Shown here piece after piece: positions 7,508-17,144 of a stretch of DNA of 64,000 nt (within the stretch, counting starts at the first letter, position 1; each line of letters opens with the position of its first letter). The notes under the pieces are model-generated. The model was not told the origin of the DNA. It saw only the letters and a program-made list of their open reading frames with translations, and did not search any database. The position numbers were made by a program, and so were the translations under genes. This DNA is from Actinomyces sp. oral taxon 171 str. F0337 (GTDB lineage: Bacteria; Actinomycetota; Actinomycetes; Actinomycetales; Actinomycetaceae), in the NCBI RefSeq assembly GCF_005696555.1, contig NZ_CP040005.1, positions 1,054,001-1,118,000 of the forward strand. Direction: 5' to 3'.

Positions 7508-9207
7508 AATGGCGCCTGACCCTCAACGCCCTGACCAAGAACGTCTGGGCCATCATCGGGACCGTGTTCGGGGCCCTTTACGGGTTGGGGGCGCTCGGCT
7601 TGATGCTGGCCGGCGCCGTCGGACTGGGACTGAAGGCCGACCCCGACGTCATCATGCTGGTTCTCGGGTCTCTCGGGGCGCTGCTGGTGGCCGGTTGGGC
7701 CATGGTGCCCCTGCTCGTCACCGGGGTCGACTCCACCCTGGACCCTCGTGCCATGGCGGCCTGGGCCGCTCCATCAAGACGGCTGGCGCTCGGCCTGCTG
7801 GCCGCCGGCGCCCTGGGAATCCCCGGTTGCATCACGGCTGCCGTCTGCCTCATTCCAGTCCTCACCTGGCTGCTGGCGGGCCAGCTCCTGGCTGCGCTCC
7901 TGGCGCTGCTGTGCGCCCCGGCGGCCCTGGCCACCTGCGTCCTGCTGTCCCGGATCATCGTGACGGCCGCAGGCATCTCCTCCTCTCGTCGGGGGCGTGA
8001 AACGACGGCGATCATCGCCTTCGTGGCCTTCTTGGTGTTCACACAGCTGCCGAATCTGATCCCCCGGATCCTCGGGGACGATCCCACTGGCTTTCTTCAA
8101 CAGCTCCGGACCCTGGCCAAGGTCATGGGCCTGATCCCCTTCGGGTGGGCCTTCGCCGCCCCTGGTCTCATAGCCACCGGTTCCGTACTGTCGGCTCTGG
8201 TACTGGCGATCGGAGCGTGGATCCTCCCCATGATCCTGCTGCCCCTGTGGCAGCGCGTGGTGAACAAGGCGATGACCTCTCCAGGGTCGTCGCACACCCG
8301 GACGCGGGCCTACGCAGCCGACGGCGCGGGCTCCGACATACAGCACCGTGGCCTGCCCGACGTGCTGCCATGGGCCCGTAGGCTCGGCGCGGCCCTGCCT
8401 GCGCCCGCCGCCGCCGTGGCGGCACGCAGCCTGCGCTACTGGCGCACCGATCCCAGGTACCTGGTTCAGTTCCTGTCCGTCCTGCTCCTTCCTGTTGTGC
8501 TCGTTCTGGGTCCTGCTCTCAACTCCTCCCGATTCGTCGTCTACGTCAACGGTCAGCGGGTGGAGAACAGCTTCGCCCTCGGGCACGCACCGGCCGCGCT
8601 GCTGTTCATGGCACCCGCCCTGGCAGTCTTCATGGGGTGGGCTATCCATGATGACCTCGGCCTGGATTCCACCGCCTTGTGGAGTCATATCAGCGCAGGG
8701 ATCCGTGGGGCGCACGACCGTCTGGGACGGGTAGTCGGGGCGGCCGCGTGGCAGGTTCCCGCTCTGCTCGTCGTCGATCTGCTCATGGTCGCGTGGACAG
8801 GACGATGGGAGGCGCTGCCCGCCGTCACCGGCGCCTGCCTGGCTCTCTACGGCTGCGCGCTGGCCTGGTCCTGTCTCGCCAGCGTCCTGCTGCCCTACGA
8901 GACGCTCGCCCCCGGGGACAGCCCCATGCGCTCGCGGACCTCGGGGACGGCCTTCCTGGCCGCGCTCATTCAGATGGTGGCTATCCTGCTTCTCCTGGCC
9001 GTGTGCTCCCCGGTCCTGGGGATGGCGGTCTACGGCGTCGTCCAGGCGGCGCCTCTGTGGGAGTGGGTTGCACTCGTCGCGGGGATCGTGTGGTGCAGTC
9101 TGCTGCTCTGGGGTGGAGTCGTCTTCGGCGGGCGGATGCTGGACCGGCGAGGACCTCAGGTTCTTGCCACGATCCGCACCTGGCCGGGCCATGCACAGCC
9201 GGTGTGA
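7483..9207 (+). CDS. ABC transporter membrane subunit
   Basis: 574 aa very hydrophobic protein with roughly 12 membrane segments in two halves, separated by a hydrophilic stretch around 'SPGSSHTRTRAYAADGAG'. It is the permease of the ABC pair and resembles the large ABC-2 permeases of Actinobacteria, not two six-helix subunits. A GGAGGGG site precedes ATG 7483, inside the end of the ATPase gene, so the two are translationally coupled. The same frame stays open upstream to 7120, but that part only shadows the ATPase gene. Substrate unknown. Confidence 0.82.
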   Translation: MVATLVKLKWRLTLNALTKNVWAIIGTVFGALYGLGALGLMLAGAVGLGLKADPDVIMLVLGSLGALLVAGWAMVPLLVTGVDSTLDPRAMAAWAAPSRRLALGLLAAGALGIPGCITAAVCLIPVLTWLLAGQLLAALLALLCAPAALATCVLLSRIIVTAAGISSSRRGRETTAIIAFVAFLVFTQLPNLIPRILGDDPTGFLQQLRTLAKVMGLIPFGWAFAAPGLIATGSVLSALVLAIGAWILPMILLPLWQRVVNKAMTSPGSSHTRTRAYAADGAGSDIQHRGLPDVLPWARRLGAALPAPAAAVAARSLRYWRTDPRYLVQFLSVLLLPVVLVLGPALNSSRFVVYVNGQRVENSFALGHAPAALLFMAPALAVFMGWAIHDDLGLDSTALWSHISAGIRGAHDRLGRVVGAAAWQVPALLVVDLLMVAWTGRWEALPAVTGACLALYGCALAWSCLASVLLPYETLAPGDSPMRSRTSGTAFLAALIQMVAILLLLAVCSPVLGMAVYGVVQAAPLWEWVALVAGIVWCSLLLWGGVVFGGRMLDRRGPQVLATIRTWPGHAQPV

Positions 9208-9347
9208 TCGTGCTGGTCACATCACCACAGAGTGATTGATTCTGACGATTCGAGGTAGCATTTCTCTAAAGTCGCTCAAGCATGTAGCGGCTCTCTGAGA
9301 TCAGTAAACTCAGTACTACCAGTCGTTGTGTCAGAGAGGACATCATC

Positions 9348-10088
9348 GTGCAGCTTGTCATTCTGGATTCCGCGCAGGCGATCGCGCAGCGGGCCGCCGA
9401 CGAGATCGAGGCGCTGCTCAAGGACAAACCGGCAGCCGTGCTGGGCACCGCGACAGGATCCTCGCCCCTGCCCCTGTATGACGAGCTCACCACTCGTTGC
9501 GCCGCCGGGCGCCTCAGCTTCGCGGAGGTCACCGGATTCATGCTCGACGAGTACGTCGGCCTTCCCGCCGGGCACCCGGAGCGCTATGCCACCTTCATGG
9601 AGACCAATCTGCGCTCCCGCGTCGACATGCGCCCCGGGGCCCTCCACGGCCCGGACGCGCTGAGCGAGGACCTCGAGGCCGCCTGCCGGGACTACGAGGC
9701 GCAGATGGCTGCCGCCGGATACTGCGACCTGCAGATCCTCGGCATCGGCTCCGACGGGCACATCGGGTTCAACGAGCCCGGCGGCGCCCTCGACTCGCGC
9801 ACGCACCTCGGCGAGCTCCACGAGCAGACCCGCCGGGACAACGCCCGCTTCTTCGACGGCGACGTCGATGCCGTGCCCACCCAGTGCATCACCCAGGGGC
9901 TGGCCACCATCATGGAGGCTCGCAAGCTCGTCCTCATCGCTACCGGTGAGGGCAAGGCCGAGGCCATCACCCAGCTCGTCGAGGGTGAGGTGAGCCCTCA
10001 GTGGCCGGCGACCGTCATGCAGCGTCACGACGACGCCCTCGTGCTGGTCGATCCTGCCGCCGCCAGCCGGCTCACCTCGAAGCGCTGA
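9348..10088 (+). CDS. nagB: glucosamine-6-phosphate deaminase
   Basis: 246 aa enzyme converting glucosamine-6-P to fructose-6-P and ammonia, the step that feeds GlcNAc and sialic acid carbon into glycolysis. Signature segments are 'MLDEYVGL' with catalytic Asp67 and 'LGIGSDGHIGFNEPG' with His138, equivalent to Asp72 and His143 of E. coli NagB. Translation starts at GTG 9348, preceded by AGAGAGGA. It is a separate transcription unit from the nan genes, 3.4 kb away, followed by a small hairpin. It lacks the C-terminal extension with allosteric residues seen in the 266-aa enterobacterial enzyme. Confidence 0.93.
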   Translation: MQLVILDSAQAIAQRAADEIEALLKDKPAAVLGTATGSSPLPLYDELTTRCAAGRLSFAEVTGFMLDEYVGLPAGHPERYATFMETNLRSRVDMRPGALHGPDALSEDLEAACRDYEAQMAAAGYCDLQILGIGSDGHIGFNEPGGALDSRTHLGELHEQTRRDNARFFDGDVDAVPTQCITQGLATIMEARKLVLIATGEGKAEAITQLVEGEVSPQWPATVMQRHDDALVLVDPAAASRLTSKR

Positions 10089-10100
10089 CGACGGGGTCAT

Positions 10101-10119
10101 GCTCTCCTCAGGGGAGAGC
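10101..10119 (+). terminator. short hairpin after nagB
   Basis: Seven-bp stem (GCTCTCC/GGAGAGC) with a 5-base loop, 12 bases after the nagB stop. Plausible but modest terminator. Confidence 0.45.
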
Positions 10120-10180
10120 CTGCCCACAGGAGCGGGGCGGGCGACTGCCGGTGCGCACTGTCCGACCTACACTGGGCGGC

Positions 10181-10546
10181 ATGACAGATGTCCTCGCCAG
10201 CGCTGATCCCGGATCGCCCGGAGCCCCGACCGATCCTGCCGCCGAGCCCACCCAGGGCGTCGGTACGGCTGTCCTGGAACGCGAGGAGCTCCAGTCGACC
10301 GACGACGGCGACGCCGACCGCTTCGCCCACTACGTCCGCAAGGACAAGATCGCCGCGGCCGCTGTCACCGGGCGTCCCGTTGTCGCCCTGTGCGGCAAGG
10401 TGTGGACGCCCGGGCGCGACCCGTCGAAGTACCCGGTGTGCCCCACCTGCAAGTCCATCTACGAGGAGATGCGCGGCGGGGATGGCTCCGGTGACGGCAA
10501 AGGGCCGCGCTTCCCCCGCCTCCCGTTCGGGCGAGGCGGTCGGTGA
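10181..10546 (+). CDS. DUF3039 zinc-ribbon-like protein
   Basis: 121 aa conserved actinobacterial protein of unknown function. The N-terminal third is acidic and probably disordered. The conserved part is 'FAHYVRKDKI' followed by a CG...CPTC pair ('ALCGKVW' and 'VCPTCKSIYE'), which looks like a small metal-binding ribbon. A TACACT box ends 7 bases before the ATG, so the start is probably leaderless. The last four bases (GTGA) contain the start of the downstream helicase, so the two proteins are made in a coupled way and may act together on nucleic acid. Function is not known. Confidence 0.8.
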   Translation: MTDVLASADPGSPGAPTDPAAEPTQGVGTAVLEREELQSTDDGDADRFAHYVRKDKIAAAAVTGRPVVALCGKVWTPGRDPSKYPVCPTCKSIYEEMRGGDGSGDGKGPRFPRLPFGRGGR

Positions 10547-12366
10547 GCGCCGCCCGCGGCGGCCAGGCGACCCACCCCACCCCGACGCGAGTCTCGACGT
10601 CGGCGGCCCAGAACCTCCCCCCGGCCTACCCGCGCCGCGCCGCCTGGGGGACAGCCGGTTCGTTGCGAGCCTGGCAGGCCGCCGCGCTGGGGCAGTACCT
10701 GGAGACGATGCCCCAGGACTTCCTGGCAGTGGCCACCCCCGGGGCCGGCAAGACGACCTTCGCGCTGCGAGTGGCCACCGAGCTGCTCAGCTCCGGCGAC
10801 GTCCACAAGGTGACGATCGTCTGCCCCACCGAGCACCTCAAGTACCAGTGGGCGGAGGCCGCCGCCCGGGTCGGCATCCATATCGACCCCTCATACTCCA
10901 ACTCCCAAGGAGCACTCGGGTCACGCTTCGACGGCGTCGCCCTGACCTACGCCCAGGTGGCCGCCAACGCCAACCTCCACCGCGCCCGCACCGACCAGGC
11001 CCGCACCCTGGTCATCCTCGACGAGATCCACCACGGGGGAGACGCCCTGAGCTGGGGCGACGCGATCCGCGAGGCCTTCACCCCGGCACGCAGGCGATTG
11101 GCCCTGACCGGGACACCCTTCCGCTCCGACACCTCCCCGATCCCGTTCGTGCGGTACAAGGAGGACGCCTCCGGGGCGAAGCGCTCCCAGGCCGACTACT
11201 CCTACGGCTACTCCGACGCGCTGCGCGACGGAGTCGTGCGCCCTGTGATGTTCATGTCCTACTCGGGGCAGATGCGCTGGCGCACCAAGGCCGGCGACGA
11301 GGTCGCGGCCCGCCTGGGCGAGCCCCTCACCAAGGACCTGGAGGCCCAGGCCTGGCGCACCGCACTCGACCCGGCGGGGGAGTGGATCCCCGCGGTCCTG
11401 GCCGCCGCTGACCAGCGCCTGACCGAGGTGCGCCGCCAGGTGCCCGACGCAGGAGCCCTCGTCATCGCCTCCGACCAGGCCAAGGCCCGTGCCTACGCCA
11501 AGCAGCTGCGCGCCATCACCGGCGAGGCCCCCACGGTTGTCCTCTCCGACGACAACGGCGCCTCCAGCCGCATCGAGGCCTTCTCCGCCTCCACCGACCG
11601 CTGGCTGGTGGCCGTGCGCATGGTCTCGGAGGGAGTGGACGTGCCCCGCCTGGCCGTGGGCGTCTACGCCACCTCCACCTCCACCCCGCTCTTCTTCGCC
11701 CAGGCGGTGGGGCGCTTCGTGCGCTCGCGGGCCCGGGGGGAGACCGCCTCGGTGTTCCTCCCATCGGTCACGCCCCTGCTGGCCCTGGCCGGGGAGATGG
11801 AAGTGGCCCGCGACCACGTCCTGAGCCGACCCGACGCGGCGGCGCAGGAGGATGCCCTGTTCAGTCCCGAGGACCGGCTGCTCACAGAGGCCAACAGGAC
11901 TGAGAACGCCTCGGCCGAGCTGCTGCCCGGCTTCGAGGCCATGGACAGCCAGGCCGAGTTCGACCGCGTGCTCTTCGACGGTGGCGAGTTCGGTACCGGC
12001 GCCATGGTGGGCAGCATCGAGGAGCAGGAGTACCTGGGGCTGCCGGGTCTGCTGGAGCCCGAGCAGGTGACCGCCCTGCTGCGCCAGCGCCAGGACAAGC
12101 AGATCGCCTCCCAGAAGAAGCAGGCCGCCGCCGAGGCGCAGAGGCGGAAGAACTCAGGCGTCGACGACGCCCGGCGTCGGGCAGCTGCCCGTAAGGAGCT
12201 CTCCCAGCTGGTGGCCGCGTGGGCCCGCCGTTCGAGCCGGCCCCACGGCGTCGTCCACAACGAGCTCCGACGCGTGTGCGGGGGGCCGGAGGTCGCGGCG
12301 GCGTCCACCGAGGAGATCGAGAGGCGCATCCAGACTCTGCGGCGCTGGTTCGTCGGCAAGCGCTGA
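10543..12366 (+). CDS. SF2 DEAD/DEAH-type helicase
   Basis: 607 aa superfamily 2 ATPase. Motif I 'ATPGAGKTT' (64-72), motif II 'DEIHHGG' (from 140), motif III 'LTGTPFR' (about 168-174), and a C-terminal RecA-like half with 'VRMVSEGVDVPR' and the 'QAVGRFVRS' arginine-finger region. The C-terminal 150 residues are lysine/arginine-rich and partly helical ('RQRQDKQIASQKKQAAAEAQ'), possibly coiled coil. It starts at GTG 10543 inside the stop codon of the DUF3039 gene. The family is common in Actinobacteria but the role (RNA or DNA) is not settled. It converges on pncB through a shared terminator. Confidence 0.88.
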   Translation: MSAARGGQATHPTPTRVSTSAAQNLPPAYPRRAAWGTAGSLRAWQAAALGQYLETMPQDFLAVATPGAGKTTFALRVATELLSSGDVHKVTIVCPTEHLKYQWAEAAARVGIHIDPSYSNSQGALGSRFDGVALTYAQVAANANLHRARTDQARTLVILDEIHHGGDALSWGDAIREAFTPARRRLALTGTPFRSDTSPIPFVRYKEDASGAKRSQADYSYGYSDALRDGVVRPVMFMSYSGQMRWRTKAGDEVAARLGEPLTKDLEAQAWRTALDPAGEWIPAVLAAADQRLTEVRRQVPDAGALVIASDQAKARAYAKQLRAITGEAPTVVLSDDNGASSRIEAFSASTDRWLVAVRMVSEGVDVPRLAVGVYATSTSTPLFFAQAVGRFVRSRARGETASVFLPSVTPLLALAGEMEVARDHVLSRPDAAAQEDALFSPEDRLLTEANRTENASAELLPGFEAMDSQAEFDRVLFDGGEFGTGAMVGSIEEQEYLGLPGLLEPEQVTALLRQRQDKQIASQKKQAAAEAQRRKNSGVDDARRRAAARKELSQLVAAWARRSSRPHGVVHNELRRVCGGPEVAAASTEEIERRIQTLRRWFVGKR

Positions 12367-12373
12367 CAAGCAG

Positions 12374-12414
12374 CGCTGACTGGTGGCCGGAGGCGCCTCT
12401 GCCGCCGGTCAGCG
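12374..12414. terminator. bidirectional terminator, helicase / pncB
   Basis: A 14-bp stem (arms 12374-12387 and 12401-12414) with two G-T pairs, lying between convergent genes. The 3' arm overlaps the pncB stop codon. Confidence 0.65.
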
Positions 12415-13821
12415 TCGGGTGGCGCCTCGCCCGTCGAGGTCGACGTGGCGGGTCGGCAGTGCCGACTCACCGTCACTCAGGCGCCAGGCGTTATAGGGGA
12501 GCTCGGCGCGGGAAGCCCGGTGCCGCTCCGCCGCCGCGCTCAAGGCCTCCTTGCCGCGGTGCTCCTCGATGATCCTGCCCTCATCGACCAGGAGCACCTG
12601 AAGCGGTCGGGCGCCGGCCTGGCTCAACGCCGACAGTCCCTGCTCCTGCGAGCTGGAGGAGACCACCAGCTCCTCGGCGGCTGTGCCCTCGGAGGTGAGG
12701 ATGCGGCCGGCCCACTTGCGGCCACCCACGGTGGACTTGCCGCCCGAGGAGAACTTGGCGACCTCCTCCATGGTGCCGTCGGCGCCCTCGCGCTCCACCA
12801 GTTTGTAGACGAGCGCCGCGGTCGGGCGCCCCGAGCCCGTGACGAGCTTGGTGCCCACGCCGTAGGAGTCCACGGGGGCCGCCCCCAGTGCCGCGATGGC
12901 GTGCTCGTCGAGGTCGTTGGTGACGGTGATCCTTGTCGACGTCGCCCCCAGGGCGTCGAGCTGGGCGCGCACCTTGAAGGCCTCGGCCACCAGGTCGCCG
13001 GAGTCCAGGCGCACCGCTCCGAGCTCGCCACCGGCGGCGCGGGCCGCCTTGACCGCCCGCTCCACGCCGGTGGTGATGTCATAGGTGTCCACCAGGATCG
13101 TGGTGCTCGGTCCGAGACTGGCCACCTGCGCGGCGAAGGCATCCTCCTCCGTGTCGTGCAGGAGGGTGAAGGAGTGCGCCGAGGTCCCCACCGTGGGAAT
13201 GCCGTAGAGGAGTCCCGCCTCCAGGTTGCTCGTTCCCACGAAACCGCCGACGACCGAGGCCCTGGCCGCGGCCACGGCCGCCTGCTCATGGCCGCGGCGC
13301 GCCCCGAAGTCCACGCAGGGGCGTCCGTGGGCGGCGATAGTCATGCGGGAGGCGGCTGAAGCGACGGCGCAGTCGTAGTTGTAGATCGACAGGGCGAGGG
13401 TCTCCAGGATGCAGGCCTCGGCGAATGTGCCCTCCACGGTCAGCAGCGGAGAGCCTGCGAAGTAGCACTCGCCCTCGGCGTAGCCGCGGATCGTCCCGGT
13501 GAAGCGGTAGCCGCGCAGGAAGTCCAGGGTCTCGTCGTTGACGACCTCGGCGCGGTGCAGGAAGTCGATCTGGGAGGGGGTGAACGTGAAGGCCTCGATG
13601 GCGTCCAGCAGTCGGCCGGTGCCCGCGACGACACCGAAGCGACGCGACCCGGGGAGCCTGCGGCCGAAGAGCTCGAAGACGCTGCGCCGTGCGGCGGCCC
13701 CCGATGCCAGTGCTCCCTGCAGCATCGTGAGCTCGTACATGTCGGTCAGCAGCGAGGTCGAGGCCGCGGACCCGTCCATGGAGGCGGCGGTGGATTCGGC
13801 AGTGGGCATATAGCTGTTCAC
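12409..13821 (-). CDS. pncB: nicotinate phosphoribosyltransferase
   Basis: 470 aa enzyme of NAD salvage joining nicotinate and PRPP. Family segments include 'DFGARRGHEQAAV', 'GTSNLEAGLLYGIPTVGTSAHSF' with the conserved active-site histidine, and 'VRLDSGDL'. The start is GTG 13821 (MNSYMP...): a TAGGTT box lies 6 bases upstream, consistent with a leaderless transcript, while an ATG four codons later is possible. It is divergent from clpS with only 38 bases between; pncB next to clpS-DUF2017-murI is a well-known actinobacterial arrangement. Confidence 0.93.
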   Translation of the reverse strand: MNSYMPTAESTAASMDGSAASTSLLTDMYELTMLQGALASGAAARRSVFELFGRRLPGSRRFGVVAGTGRLLDAIEAFTFTPSQIDFLHRAEVVNDETLDFLRGYRFTGTIRGYAEGECYFAGSPLLTVEGTFAEACILETLALSIYNYDCAVASAASRMTIAAHGRPCVDFGARRGHEQAAVAAARASVVGGFVGTSNLEAGLLYGIPTVGTSAHSFTLLHDTEEDAFAAQVASLGPSTTILVDTYDITTGVERAVKAARAAGGELGAVRLDSGDLVAEAFKVRAQLDALGATSTRITVTNDLDEHAIAALGAAPVDSYGVGTKLVTGSGRPTAALVYKLVEREGADGTMEEVAKFSSGGKSTVGGRKWAGRILTSEGTAAEELVVSSSSQEQGLSALSQAGARPLQVLLVDEGRIIEEHRGKEALSAAAERHRASRAELPYNAWRLSDGESALPTRHVDLDGRGATRR

Positions 13822-13859
13822 GGGAACAACCTATCGCGGCTCACCGCTACCCTGGTGGT

Positions 13860-14195
13860 ATGAGCACCTCGTTGCCCGTTGTGAAACCGGAGACCCTGGA
13901 GGAGTCGCGTGTCCGTGCCCAGCGCCTGTGGTGCACCGTGGTCCACGATGATCCGATCAACACGATGAGCTATGTGACCTGGGTGTTCCACTCCTACTTC
14001 GGCTTCTCACTGCCTGTGGCCGAGGCGCGGATGATGCAGGTGCACACCGCCGGCCGCGCCGTGGTCTCCCGAGGGGCCCGCGAGCGCATGGAGGTCGATG
14101 TCACGGCGATGCACGGCTACGGTCTGCGCGCCACCATCGAGCCGATGGGTGAGGACGCCGACGCCTCCGCGGACGATTCCTCAGGAGGGCGCTGA
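13860..14195 (+). CDS. clpS: ClpS adaptor protein
   Basis: 111 aa adaptor that delivers N-end-rule substrates to the ClpC/ClpP protease. The core reads 'VVHDDPINTMSYVTWVF' (the DDP.N segment that binds the N-degron) and 'EARMMQVHTAGRAVV'. The start has a TACCCT box 6 bases upstream and no Shine-Dalgarno, so it is probably leaderless. The stop overlaps the next ATG by one base (TGATG). Confidence 0.93.
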   Translation: MSTSLPVVKPETLEESRVRAQRLWCTVVHDDPINTMSYVTWVFHSYFGFSLPVAEARMMQVHTAGRAVVSRGARERMEVDVTAMHGYGLRATIEPMGEDADASADDSSGGR

Positions 14196-14881
14196 TGCGA
14201 GCCTTCCGCCGAGTCCCCGAGGGGCTGGCCTGCGGCCTTGACGACTGGGAGCGCGAGCTCATCGCCAGGTTGGCACTGGAGGTCCGGGGCCTTCTCCAAG
14301 CGGATGCCCCCTGCGCCGAGGACGCCTGCGAGTCCGAGACCTCCTCGCCGTCCCGCCCCGACCCGGTGCGCCCGGGGGAGAGCGAGCGGGATCGTGAGGT
14401 CCTGGAGGCCCTGGACTTCGACCTCGATGCGCCAATCAATCACGTTCATGCCGGTCGTCCGAACGCGGATCCCGTCATCGCCGTCCTGCTTCCGCAGGCC
14501 TCGGAGGATTCCCTCACCTCGATGGAGGTCAGCAGCCTGACTCGTGCGCGCCTGCGGGGTGACAAGGTCGACCGCCTGGTGCGCCTGGCCGCCGAGCTGC
14601 GGGAGCCGTCGGGCCCCGGGGAGACAGTGCTTGTGGCCCCGGGTCAGGAGTCCGACTGGCTGGGGGCGACCAATGACATCCGGCTCGTGCTGGCCCAGCG
14701 GCTGGGTATCGAGTCGGCTCAGGACGCCGAGCGAGTTCACACAGCCGCCTTCCAGGAGCTCCCCGAGGAGGAGACGTCTCGCGAGCAGTGGTACCGGGGG
14801 ACGGCGCTCGTCTACGACATGATCACCTGGTGGCAGGAATCACTGGTATCCGCGCTGTTCGGGGGCACAGGGCCCGCATAG
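14195..14881 (+). CDS. DUF2017 protein
   Basis: 228 aa conserved actinobacterial protein of unknown function always found beside clpS. It is a soluble, acidic, helical protein with no catalytic motif I can point to. Recognisable conserved parts are the N-terminal 'LDDWERELIARLALEVRGLL' region and the C-terminal 'LYDMITWWQESLV'-like end ('VYDMITWWQESLV'). It begins in the clpS stop codon, so the two are translationally coupled. A role in ClpCP-related regulation has been guessed from context only. Confidence 0.85.
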   Translation: MRAFRRVPEGLACGLDDWERELIARLALEVRGLLQADAPCAEDACESETSSPSRPDPVRPGESERDREVLEALDFDLDAPINHVHAGRPNADPVIAVLLPQASEDSLTSMEVSSLTRARLRGDKVDRLVRLAAELREPSGPGETVLVAPGQESDWLGATNDIRLVLAQRLGIESAQDAERVHTAAFQELPEEETSREQWYRGTALVYDMITWWQESLVSALFGGTGPA

Positions 14882-14890
14882 TCTCGCGGT

Positions 14891-15775
14891 GTGAATGATG
14901 CTCCGATCGGGATGTTTGACTCTGGGGTCGGTGGCCTCACCGTCGCCCGTTCTGTCCTCGACCAGCTGCCCCATGAGCAGGTGCTCTACATCGGAGACAC
15001 CGCCAACGGTCCCTACGGCCCCCGAGACATCGCCGAGGTCCGGTCCCTGGCTCTGAGCATCATGGACGAGCTCGTGGACCGCGGGGTCAAGCTGCTCGTC
15101 ATCGCCTGCAACACCGCTTCCGCGGCCGTCCTGCATGATGCGCGTGAACGCTACACCCTGGGGCGGGGCGTCCCGGTCATCGAGGTCATCCACCCGGCGG
15201 CACGTACGGCGGCCCGAGTGACCCGCAACGGCAAGGTGGGCCTGATCGCCACCCGTGGGACGGTTGACTCCCGAGCCTATGACGACGCGCTTCAGGCCGT
15301 TCCCGGCGTCGAGCTCGTCTCACAGGCGTGTCCGCGTTTCGTCGAGCTGGCCGAGCGGGGGGTGACCACCGGCCCCGAGGTGCTCGACGTCGCCGAGGAG
15401 TACCTGGCTCCCATCAAGGCCGCCGGCGTGGACACCCTCATCCTCGGCTGCACCCACTACCCCCTGCTGGTGGGGCCGATCTCCTACGTCATGGGGGAGG
15501 ACGTGGCCCTGGTGACATCCTCGGACGAGACCGCCAAGGACGTCTACCGGGCACTGGCAGGCAAGAACCTTCTGCGCGGACCCGACGCCCCCGAACCTCG
15601 CCATGACTTCGCCTCCACCGGCGACCCGGAGGCCTTCTCCGTCCTGGCCCGGCGCTTCCTCGGCCCCGAGGTTGCCGCCGTCGAGCGTGTCGCCTTCTCC
15701 TCCGGGGCAGTGGAGGCCCCTGTCGAGCTGCCCCGGCTCTCCTCACCTCCCACCGCCCATCAAGGATCTGCATGA
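14891..15775 (+). CDS. murI: glutamate racemase
   Basis: 294 aa enzyme making D-glutamate for peptidoglycan. Both catalytic cysteines are present: Cys73 in 'IACNTASA' and Cys187 in 'LGCTHYPLL', plus Asp10 in '[10 protein letters not shown]'. Start is GTG 14891; TAGTCT ends 6 bases before, so it is probably leaderless. Its stop overlaps the next start (ATGA). In mycobacteria the same order murI-Rv1339 homologue is found. Confidence 0.95.
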   Translation: MNDAPIGMFDSGVGGLTVARSVLDQLPHEQVLYIGDTANGPYGPRDIAEVRSLALSIMDELVDRGVKLLVIACNTASAAVLHDARERYTLGRGVPVIEVIHPAARTAARVTRNGKVGLIATRGTVDSRAYDDALQAVPGVELVSQACPRFVELAERGVTTGPEVLDVAEEYLAPIKAAGVDTLILGCTHYPLLVGPISYVMGEDVALVTSSDETAKDVYRALAGKNLLRGPDAPEPRHDFASTGDPEAFSVLARRFLGPEVAAVERVAFSSGAVEAPVELPRLSSPPTAHQGSA

Positions 15776-16569
15776 GACTTACGATTATCGGTTGCTCGGG
15801 CTCCATGTCGGGTCCCCAGTCCTCGGCCTCCTCCTACTTGGTGCAGGCCGACGGAGTTGACGCCGACCGCGCACCGCGCACCTACTCGATCGTGCTGGAT
15901 CTCGGGCCGGGATCAATGGGGCAGCTGCTGCGCCACCTCGATCCCGCCGAGCTCGACGCCATTGCCATCTCCCACTGCCACGCCGATCACATGGTCGACC
16001 TGGTGGGCATGCACGTCTACCGGCGCTGGCTGCCCACGGGGGCGCTCGGGCCGGTCGCCTGCCTGGGGCCCTCGGAGCTGTTGGAGCGTCTGCAGGGAGT
16101 TGATGGTGTCCCGCCCAGTGAGCGCTACGCCACGGAGTTCGGTTTCGTCACCGCTGTGCCGGGCAGGTCCTACAGCGTGGGCCCCCTGGTCATCTCACCC
16201 TTCGAGGCGCTTCATCCCGTGGAGGCCTATGGTTACCGGATCGAGGGCCCCAGTGAGGAGGACCCCTCCCGTCAGGTCAGCCTGGCCTTCACCGGGGACA
16301 CGGACATCTGCCAGACCATGAGCGACATGGCTCAGGGAGTGGACCTCCTCCTGGCCGAGGCGGCCTTCGTCGAGGGCCGCGACACCGTGGGCGGCATGCA
16401 TATGACGGGGCGTCGCGCTGGTGAGCTCGCCGCCCAGGCCGGTGCGGGGCACCTTGTTCTCACCCACATCCAGCCCTGGACGGATCCGGCCGTTCCTCTC
16501 AAGGAGGCCGCAGCCGTCTACTCCGGCCCGTTGGAGGCGGCGACGGCGGACGCCGTCTGGGAGCTGTGA
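15772..16569 (+). CDS. metallo-beta-lactamase fold phosphodiesterase (Rv1339-like)
   Basis: 265 aa RNase Z-like metallohydrolase. The metal motif HxHxDH is '[11 protein letters not shown]' (His68, His70, Asp72, His73), followed by 'FTGDTD' and 'THIQPWTDP' ligands. The mycobacterial gene at this position, Rv1339, is reported to be a cyclic-AMP phosphodiesterase of an atypical class; by synteny and motif this protein is its counterpart. It overlaps murI by four bases, and the following membrane protein gene starts inside its stop. Confidence 0.8.
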   Translation: MRLTIIGCSGSMSGPQSSASSYLVQADGVDADRAPRTYSIVLDLGPGSMGQLLRHLDPAELDAIAISHCHADHMVDLVGMHVYRRWLPTGALGPVACLGPSELLERLQGVDGVPPSERYATEFGFVTAVPGRSYSVGPLVISPFEALHPVEAYGYRIEGPSEEDPSRQVSLAFTGDTDICQTMSDMAQGVDLLLAEAAFVEGRDTVGGMHMTGRRAGELAAQAGAGHLVLTHIQPWTDPAVPLKEAAAVYSGPLEAATADAVWEL

Positions 16570-17129
16570 GCGCTGACGGGCACGATCGCCCCACTCAACG
16601 ACGACAGGTCTCCTTCAGCCCGGCTCTTCCCGATGGAGTGGACTGCCCCTGGACCCGTGGCAGGCGGACCCGCTGGTGGTTGGTGGTTCCCGCGGACCTG
16701 GCGGCCGTCGTGCTCGTGGCCCTGTTCGGCGCCGCCTCCACCCGCAGCCTGGGGCAGGTTCCCGCGTCCCTGTGGCAGGCGGGTGCGGGCCTCGTCGTCG
16801 CCTGGGGCGTGACCTGGCTCCTGCGACGCTCTCACCCCGACCACCTGGAGATGGCGTTGCCCGAGGGGCTTATCATCGTGGGGATCAGCTGGTTGGTATG
16901 GGTCGTGCTGCGCCACGTGACGTCAGCATTCAACGACGTGTCCGCCATGGCCTCCTGGGCGGTGATGACCGGGGCCTTCCTCCTGGTGTTCCTGGGAGGA
17001 TGGAGATGGCTCTACGGCTACGTGCGCGCCCACGACTCCTTGACTCCCAGGCCCGTGGCGCGTCGCCTCGCCGAGCAGAAGCAGGCAGGGGCTGAGCACC
17101 GGCGTGCCCACCGGGTGCCCGGCAAGTGA
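16566..17129 (+). CDS. DUF3054-like membrane protein
   Basis: 187 aa protein with about four membrane helices (for example 'DLAAVVLVALFGA', 'AGAGLVVAWGVTWLL', 'GLIIVGISWLVWVVL', 'MTGAFLLVFLGG') and a basic C-terminus. The pattern fits the DUF3054 family of small actinobacterial membrane proteins. GTG 16566 overlaps the stop of the upstream gene, so the three genes from murI form one unit. It is followed, tail to tail after 15 bases, by rdgB. Function unknown. Confidence 0.65.
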   Translation: MSADGHDRPTQRRQVSFSPALPDGVDCPWTRGRRTRWWLVVPADLAAVVLVALFGAASTRSLGQVPASLWQAGAGLVVAWGVTWLLRRSHPDHLEMALPEGLIIVGISWLVWVVLRHVTSAFNDVSAMASWAVMTGAFLLVFLGGWRWLYGYVRAHDSLTPRPVARRLAEQKQAGAEHRRAHRVPGK

Positions 17130-17144
17130 GATGCGACCGGCTAG

